Below, in pieces: positions 1 to 3,795 of a stretch of DNA of 6,052 bases (position 1 is its first letter; each line of letters opens with the position of its first letter). This DNA is from Flavobacterium psychrophilum. Its GTDB lineage: Bacteria > Bacteroidota > Bacteroidia > Flavobacteriales > Flavobacteriaceae. The position numbers and the translations under genes were made by a program. The DNA is taken from assembly GCA_003243255.1 (NCBI GenBank), contig QFQM01000253.1, forward strand, positions 1 to 6,052, in the 5' to 3' direction. The notes below the pieces were generated by a model that made no database searches, was not told where the DNA came from, and saw only the letters and a program-made list of their open reading frames with translations.

Positions 1-608
1 TAGGGGGTAATGATGTGGGAGATATTACAGGGTTGATACTTAATCTGACTGCAGATTTGGGAGGAACTTTTAAAATGATGACTGAAGGCATTCAGGATGC
101 TAAAAAGATTGGAATGCCTTCGAGCTTAGGTCTTTTTGGGGGTACAGAACCTTCTGTAGGCGAAAATTACAACTGTTGGGGCACATGTATCGCTCTAAAC
201 GACGGTAGAGCACTTCAAGGTAAAGGTCCCAAAGACAAAAGTGGGGTTGGCATAGGTGAAGGATACATGTTTGAGGATGAACTGCGGAAAGACTATGTAT
301 CTGTTACACTGGATGAGGCGGTGATTGGGCAAACGGTGTTGAGGTATGCAGAAAGAAAGACGAATAGCAGTCGAAATGGACATGGAGCTGTCTATATGGG
401 GAAGGATATGTCGGGTAATCAATATGTATTCTCAAAAAATGGCTGGCATGTTGCACCTGACGTTTTCTTGAAAAGCTATGTAGACGGTATATATGGCCTG
501 CCTGAATGGAGACGTGATCGCTATGGTCGAAGTGTAATGATATTTAACGGTAACGAGGTGAGTGGAATGTACCCTGGTGAAAGCGGATATTATCAAAAAA
601 AGCGTTAA
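1..608 (+). CDS. C-terminal end of a larger protein with a papain-like cysteine peptidase/amidase domain; probable polymorphic-toxin tip (partial, 5' end outside window)
   Basis: The reading frame is open to the left edge (codons for G-G-N-D precede the GTG at 15), so the gene very likely starts outside the window. Numbering from that GTG as residue 1, the visible part has about 197 residues. A small, Gly- and Leu-containing lead-in (1-45) precedes a putative catalytic domain: NCWGTC (Cys54, Cys58), then HGAVYMGK (His123), then YVFSKNGW (Asn142). The order Cys, then His at the head of a hydrophobic strand, then a polar residue about 19 positions later matches the papain-like fold of CHAP and NlpC/P60 enzymes, which cut peptidoglycan peptides or other amide bonds. 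The end, with G-E-S-G-Y-Y, recalls C-terminal domains of Bacteroidota Rhs-type toxins, but this is from memory and no Rhs repeats are visible. The small exported gene 3 bases downstream supports a toxin-immunity reading. The fold is fairly well supported; the toxin role is inferred. Confidence 0.6.
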   Translation, partial: GGNDVGDITGLILNLTADLGGTFKMMTEGIQDAKKIGMPSSLGLFGGTEPSVGENYNCWGTCIALNDGRALQGKGPKDKSGVGIGEGYMFEDELRKDYVSVTLDEAVIGQTVLRYAERKTNSSRNGHGAVYMGKDMSGNQYVFSKNGWHVAPDVFLKSYVDGIYGLPEWRRDRYGRSVMIFNGNEVSGMYPGESGYYQKKR

Positions 609-611
609 ACT

Positions 612-1010
612 ATGAGGCGAATATTTTTATCAGTGATTGGGATAGCCTTTTTTTTTATAATGAATGCACAGAATAACATAAACAAGGAGATCCTTCGATT
701 TATTACAGCACAAAATGATACTGTTGCTGTTTATACTGGCGATATAAAGGTCATAAATGATTTAAGCTTTCAGGTCATTGATCGCTCTAAATTGAATAAA
801 TTAAAAGGAGTCGAAATAGACAAAGTATATTTTGTTTGTGATCAACGTGAGAAAAGCAGGGTATGGCTTCATGGCATATTTGCTTCATCAGTCCCTGACG
901 GAGATTTATACATTCTTGCTTTAAATAGCAAAGTTCATTTTATAAAAAATGATATTATTCAAGGAAGTAAGCAATTAGTGCAAAAAATAAAAGCGCCTCC
1001 TTTGCAATGA
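612..1010 (+). CDS. Small exported protein, candidate periplasmic immunity protein for the upstream toxin domain
   Basis: This encodes 132 residues and begins 3 bases after the preceding stop, so the two are probably co-transcribed and translationally coupled. The N-terminus (M-R-R, then a hydrophobic stretch to about residue 17, then N-A-Q at 18-20) is a good signal peptide, probably cut by signal peptidase I after the Q or nearby. There is no lipobox cysteine. The mature part of about 110 residues has one Cys and alternating hydrophobic/polar stretches suggesting beta structure; I recognise no family. Export fits an immunity protein that protects against a cell-wall enzyme acting in the periplasm, but that role rests only on position. 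No Shine-Dalgarno sequence precedes the ATG. The gene is strikingly AT-rich (about 31% GC over 661-840 by hand count). A T9 run lies in the signal-peptide codons, and an in-frame ATG at 660 follows it. Confidence 0.7.
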   Translation: MRRIFLSVIGIAFFFIMNAQNNINKEILRFITAQNDTVAVYTGDIKVINDLSFQVIDRSKLNKLKGVEIDKVYFVCDQREKSRVWLHGIFASSVPDGDLYILALNSKVHFIKNDIIQGSKQLVQKIKAPPLQ

Positions 1011-1031
1011 ATCAACTTCCATGAACTCATC

Positions 1032-1062
1032 GCAGGGCCTCCAATCGGAGGTCCTGCCTTTA
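1032..1062 (+). terminator. Rho-independent-like terminator after the toxin/immunity pair
   Basis: The arms GCAGGGCCTCC (1032-1042) and GGAGGTCCTGC (1047-1057) form an 11-bp stem with a single G-U wobble and an AATC loop. They are followed on the + strand by CTTTAC, a short, imperfect T tract. The hairpin lies 21 bases past the stop at 1010 and lacks a T tract in the opposite direction, so it should mainly end rightward transcription, separating it from the convergent gene that ends at 1080. Confidence 0.75.
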
Positions 1063-1079
1063 CATATGGACTTGTTTAT

Positions 1080-1484
1080 TCAATGCAACACCCGCTGCGC
1101 CCAATGATAACCACCACCAATAATGATCAAGGGCATAGCAATACAGGCCAGGATGATCGACCAGCGGAAAGAGCCCCAATAAGTCAGGAGTTGAGCCGTA
1201 GAGGGGTTGTTGCGATCATAGGCAATGGTAACTTCTTCGCCTATCTCAAAAGCAGGTGGAGAGCTGGACACCCCGGAACGGTAAGTGATCTCTTGATTGG
1301 CGTAAGTTGTAAAGACGAAGACAGGCTTATAGGTATCGCCATCACTCCCGGAAACCCTTTGCAGGTCTACGACGGTCGCAGTAGCCCTTTCACTATCTTT
1401 TAAAAATGCCATGGACTTCTTCAGCACCAGTAGGGAGACAATAAGCAGGGCAGTGCCAACGACCAGGCAAATGGTATACCACAT
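1080..1484 (-). CDS. DUF3592-type two-helix membrane protein
   Basis: This encodes 134 residues. Hydrophobic segments at about 4-21 and 108-126 frame a soluble, beta-rich domain. Within it, YKPVFVFTT (52-60) is followed by a Tyr/Ser-rich stretch and then G-E-E-V-T-I-A-Y-D-R-N-N-P (82-94) with A-Q-L soon after. The pattern of a hydrophobic helix, a Y-x-P-x-F-x-F strand and a G-x-x-V-x-I-x-Y-D-x-x-N-P turn is the hallmark of the DUF3592 family, whose biochemical function is unknown. The length is typical and the gene looks intact. The ATG at 1484 is the first start after an in-frame TAA only six codons upstream, which fixes the start; no Shine-Dalgarno sequence is present. GC is near 50% by hand count, clearly above the immunity gene on the other side of the terminator. 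It lies 110 bases downstream of the ATP-grasp gene on the same strand, so it may have its own promoter. Confidence 0.8.
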   Translation of the reverse strand: MWYTICLVVGTALLIVSLLVLKKSMAFLKDSERATATVVDLQRVSGSDGDTYKPVFVFTTYANQEITYRSGVSSSPPAFEIGEEVTIAYDRNNPSTAQLLTYWGSFRWSIILACIAMPLIIIGGGYHWAQRVLH

Positions 1485-1570
1485 ACAGGAGGACGATGTT
1501 TACTCAATAATACCTAAATTTTTGGAAAATTCATAAGGCAGGGCTTTGCTTCTACAAATATGCAGCAGCG

Positions 1571-1591
1571 CTACTGATCAATGATCAGTAG
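1571..1591. repeat. Perfect inverted repeat just past the ATP-grasp stop codon
   Basis: CTACTGATCA and its exact complement TGATCAGTAG are separated by one A, giving a perfect palindrome of two 10-base arms. As RNA it can form a 9-bp stem with a 3-base loop. It starts 3 bases after the TAG of the minus-strand gene, a usual terminator position, but no T tract follows on either strand. It could be a weak terminator, an RNA-stabilising hairpin or a protein-binding palindrome. Confidence 0.55.
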
Positions 1592-1594
1592 ATC

Positions 1595-2410
1595 CTATCG
1601 GGAAATCATCACCGGGAAATAACCGGTTACCTGTTCAACGATCGCAGAAATATCTGCATCATAAAACCCTGCGCTGTTCAGACAGCCACACTCAACAATA
1701 TAATAACTGCCCCCGGTTTCACAGATGTCCATTACAAATAGATCATGCGGGGTATACTCCAGGCATCGTTGTTCTGCAAACAGGATAACTTCCGGAGGGC
1801 AACCACGCTCTTTTTTTAGCCTGAAATTTTCCCTGTATTTGGAGGCAGCCACCACCTGTTTGTTAACTATCCAAAGACGCCATTCATAACGGAGCTGATA
1901 AGGCTCAGATACGATGATCGTGCTATCTAAGGATAAACTGGTATTTTCAACAGCTTTTAAAACTTCGAACCACTGTTTTAGCTCGCCGTATTGCTTTACC
2001 TCGCCCGAAAAAGATTTGTTGTCATCATCTGGCCTGATGAAGAGTAATTTGTTGGCATCATAATTTTGCGACATCAGTTCATTAAAGGAAGTAACCATTG
2101 CCCCGTAATTCAACATATGGCTTCCCCATTTAGCGAAGTAATTGGCCATCGAAAAGGAAGCCGGATCGAGAAAGAAACCCGTATTCAGACTGTGGTCAGC
2201 CATCACTAATTCGCCCATAGTGGTAGAACCATAGAAAATACTGTGTTTATCTCTCTTGAAAAGAGGCAATTCATGAGAAAACGGGATGATTTCGATTTCA
2301 ATATAGTCTACACCTGTTTTGCCGAACGCTATCCTCAATTGCTGCAGGTCTTTCTCATTCGTTATGTTTCGTTGGATCACCCATTGAATATTTTCAAACC
2401 TTGTTGCCAT
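1595..2410 (-). CDS. ATP-grasp domain protein, probably of the R2K-type clade
   Basis: Read from the ATG at 2410 this gives 271 residues. A TTG two codons upstream is also in frame, but the ATG is the more likely start. ATP-grasp enzymes join a carboxylate to an amine or thiol through an acyl phosphate. Visible signs are F-I-R-P at 124-127 followed by a flexible Asp/Gly/Ser loop and K132, the strand IIVSEPYQLRYEWRLWIV (165-182) with E169 and R178, K191 in AASKYR, and the C-terminal metal-binding pattern FVMDI (D228), then VEC (E240), then N245. This D...E....N order and the E-W-R-x-[WF] strand resemble the R2K group of ATP-grasp proteins, often annotated DUF4343 or 'ATP-grasp domain-containing protein'. 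Residues 1-100 form the less conserved N-terminal region. No peptide precursor, peptidase or transporter is adjacent, so the substrate is unknown. It looks intact and probably cytoplasmic. Confidence 0.75.
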   Translation of the reverse strand: MATRFENIQWVIQRNITNEKDLQQLRIAFGKTGVDYIEIEIIPFSHELPLFKRDKHSIFYGSTTMGELVMADHSLNTGFFLDPASFSMANYFAKWGSHMLNYGAMVTSFNELMSQNYDANKLLFIRPDDDNKSFSGEVKQYGELKQWFEVLKAVENTSLSLDSTIIVSEPYQLRYEWRLWIVNKQVVAASKYRENFRLKKERGCPPEVILFAEQRCLEYTPHDLFVMDICETGGSYYIVECGCLNSAGFYDADISAIVEQVTGYFPVMISR

Positions 2411-2433
2411 ACACAATTATACTTCGTTTTGAT

Positions 2434-2446
2434 CAATCATTGATTG
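2434..2446. repeat. Short inverted repeat upstream of the ATP-grasp gene
   Basis: CAATCA and TGATTG flank a single T, 24 bases upstream of the minus-strand ATG at 2410. The palindrome is short, but it sits where an operator would lie and shares the string TGATCAAT (here starting at 2430) with the larger palindrome at the other end of the gene (1575-1582). Chance occurrence cannot be excluded. Confidence 0.3.
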
Positions 2447-2598
2447 TCCGTAGTATACAATTGCGAGAATACCCCATCTCTTTCAACAGCCTGGCCCTTT
2501 ACGTATCTTTTTAACCAGCTCTTCTTTCCAACCGACGCCTTACCCGTTACCTCATCGAAACTGCCACAGCAACAACCCCTTGTAAAGGTATCTCCCCG
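2437..2598 (-). pseudogene. Possible gene remnant: 53-codon open stretch with coding-like composition and no start codon
   Basis: On the minus strand, a frame that continues the AraC frame after stops at 2605-2607 and 2599-2601 stays open to a TGA at 2437-2439. The translation includes R-G-C-C-C-G-S-F-D-E-V-T-G-K-A, then S-V-G-K-K-S-W-L-K-R-Y-V-K-G-Q-A-V and ends Y-T-T-D-N-Q. Most codons in the central part begin with G or A, as real coding sequence tends to, and the peptide has a natural-looking residue mix. No ATG or GTG occurs in the frame, and the only TTG is near the end. In a neighbouring frame the bases just before read R-L-I-D-G-D-G-E, so a single-base indel near 2593 could once have joined the two. 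The product is not recognised. It may be a degraded C-terminus of a lost gene, or chance. Confidence 0.3.
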
Positions 2599-2604
2599 TC
2601 ACCA

Positions 2605-3756
2605 TCAATTAAGCGAAGCCCGGAATGCTAAAGGACTTTGCCTGGTCTTACTTTTAAACAATTTATTGAACGATTGCGGATGCTCGAAACCAAGTTCGTA
2701 GGCAATTTCGCTTACGCTCAATTCGGTAGTAGAAAGCTTTTCCTTTGCTTTTTCAATAAGCTTTTCATGAATAAGTTGTTGCGTGGTTTGCCCGGTAAGT
2801 TGTTTGAGCATACTACCTAAGTATTTGGTGGAAATGTTCAGCGTGCCCGCAATGTTTTGGACCGTGGGCAATCCCTTCGAAAGTAGCTCATCATTATTGA
2901 AATAGTCCGTCAGCAGCTCTTCCAGGCGGGTTAAGATTTTGTTGTTGGTAATTTTACGGGTAATGAATTGCCGTTCGTAAAACCGCTGTGCGTAAGTAAA
3001 TAAAAGCTCCAGCTGGGCAATGATTACATCCTGACTGAACTTGTCAATGTTGGAATGGTATTCGTTTCTGATATTGTTAATGATCTCACCAATGATTATT
3101 TCCTCTTTATCCGAGAGAAATAAGGCCTCGTTGGTAGCATAGCCGAAGTATTCGTACTTTTTTATCTTTGTTGCCAGCGATGTATTCCACAGAAAATCCG
3201 GGTGGATGAACAGCATCCAGCCTTCAAGATGGGGAGGCACCCCGTTCTTTTCACCGCGCAAAACCTGCCCGGGCGACAAAAAAGCCATCAAGCCCTCATC
3301 GAAATCATACTTCTGTTGCCCGTAATAAAGGCCGTCACAACCTCTCTTCAGTGATACCACATAAAAGTCGAAGATTACGGCATTGATGTTTGGATCATCT
3401 TTCAGTCCTTTCAGATCGATGATGCCGATAAGTGGATGAGCCGGCTTGGGAAGCTCCAGCAACCGGTGTACTTCCGATATGGATTTTATTCTGTATGGTT
3501 TTGTATTGGCCATTGAATAATTTTTTTTGTTAAGAACGTAATTACTCATCAAATAGCCCGCTGCAATTGCAACGGGAATACCGATCAGCGCACTTTGCAA
3601 AGCCCTTTTGGCCTTATTGGGAAAATGATTTCTATATTTAAAGTACAGAAAAAAACCTATTGGTGGTACGGCGTTGGAAGCCATAAACCAAAATCTTGAC
3701 AGATTGTCTTTTTCTCCTTCGGTATGCATTGGCAGATGGTTGTTATTACTTTCCAT
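2605..3756 (-). CDS. AraC-family transcriptional regulator with an unusual two-helix membrane extension at its N-terminus
   Basis: This encodes 383 residues. Residues 1-81 form an extension with hydrophobic segments at about 22-39 (containing PPIGFFLYF) and 54-74 (SALIGIPVAIAAGYLM), separated by a basic loop (YRNHFPNKAKRA). From Met82 (ATG at 3513) the protein reads as an ordinary Bacteroidota AraC regulator: a beta-rich, cupin-like sensing region (about 95-190), a helical linker (215-290), and two helix-turn-helix units at about 297-320 (P-T-V-Q-N-I-A-G-T-L-N-I-S) and 346-372 (S-V-S-E-I-A-Y-E-L-G-F and Q-S-F-N-K-L-F-K), ending in the usual S-P-L-A-F-R. Such proteins bind direct repeats in promoters. 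It starts 39 bases after the receptor gene on the same strand, so it probably regulates that unit. The fusion may be real, giving a membrane-tethered regulator, or two genes joined by an indel in the A8 run at 3521-3528, in which case translation would start at 3513. Confidence 0.85.
   Translation of the reverse strand: MESNNNHLPMHTEGEKDNLSRFWFMASNAVPPIGFFLYFKYRNHFPNKAKRALQSALIGIPVAIAAGYLMSNYVLNKKNYSMANTKPYRIKSISEVHRLLELPKPAHPLIGIIDLKGLKDDPNINAVIFDFYVVSLKRGCDGLYYGQQKYDFDEGLMAFLSPGQVLRGEKNGVPPHLEGWMLFIHPDFLWNTSLATKIKKYEYFGYATNEALFLSDKEEIIIGEIINNIRNEYHSNIDKFSQDVIIAQLELLFTYAQRFYERQFITRKITNNKILTRLEELLTDYFNNDELLSKGLPTVQNIAGTLNISTKYLGSMLKQLTGQTTQQLIHEKLIEKAKEKLSTTELSVSEIAYELGFEHPQSFNKLFKSKTRQSPLAFRASLN
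3521..3528 (-). other. A8 homopolymer at the junction between the membrane segment and the AraC domain
   Basis: The minus strand reads AAC, eight A, then TTATTCAATGG, with the ATG of residue 82 only 7 bases past the run. With one A fewer, the upstream frame would reach a TAA after about 89 residues, giving a separate small two-helix protein that overlaps the AraC start. Runs of this length are prone to polymerase slippage and to sequencing indels, so the single long frame should be treated with caution. Confidence 0.5.
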
Positions 3757-3795
3757 TTTTGTCTGATTATGATACTGCGATAGTTTAAAATTAAA

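Noticed and set aside
1083..1403. Plus-strand open frame of 106 codons opposite the DUF3592 gene
   Set aside because: The minus-strand frame has clear family motifs and two membrane helices; this frame is its antisense shadow with a Thr/Asn/Arg-rich, unstructured translation.
1505..1512. TATTATTG on the minus strand as a possible -7 promoter element for the DUF3592 gene
   Set aside because: It matches TAnnTTTG with one mismatch but has no clear TTG-type -33 element at the expected spacing, so it was not listed as a feature.
1485..1570. Search for an sRNA or riboswitch between the ATP-grasp and DUF3592 genes
   Set aside because: Apart from the palindrome starting at 1571 I saw no conserved riboswitch core or strong stem followed by a T tract.
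2414..2421. TATAATTG on the minus strand, resembling the Bacteroidota -7 element TAnnTTTG, upstream of the ATP-grasp gene
   Set aside because: It has one mismatch, lies only about 4 bases from the ATG, and no -33 element was found at the right distance.
2444..2701. Plus-strand open frame of 85 codons across the AraC 3' end and the intergenic gap
   Set aside because: It begins with TTG, overlaps the clearly coding AraC C-terminus in antisense, and its residue mix is not convincing; the opposite strand has better coding character.
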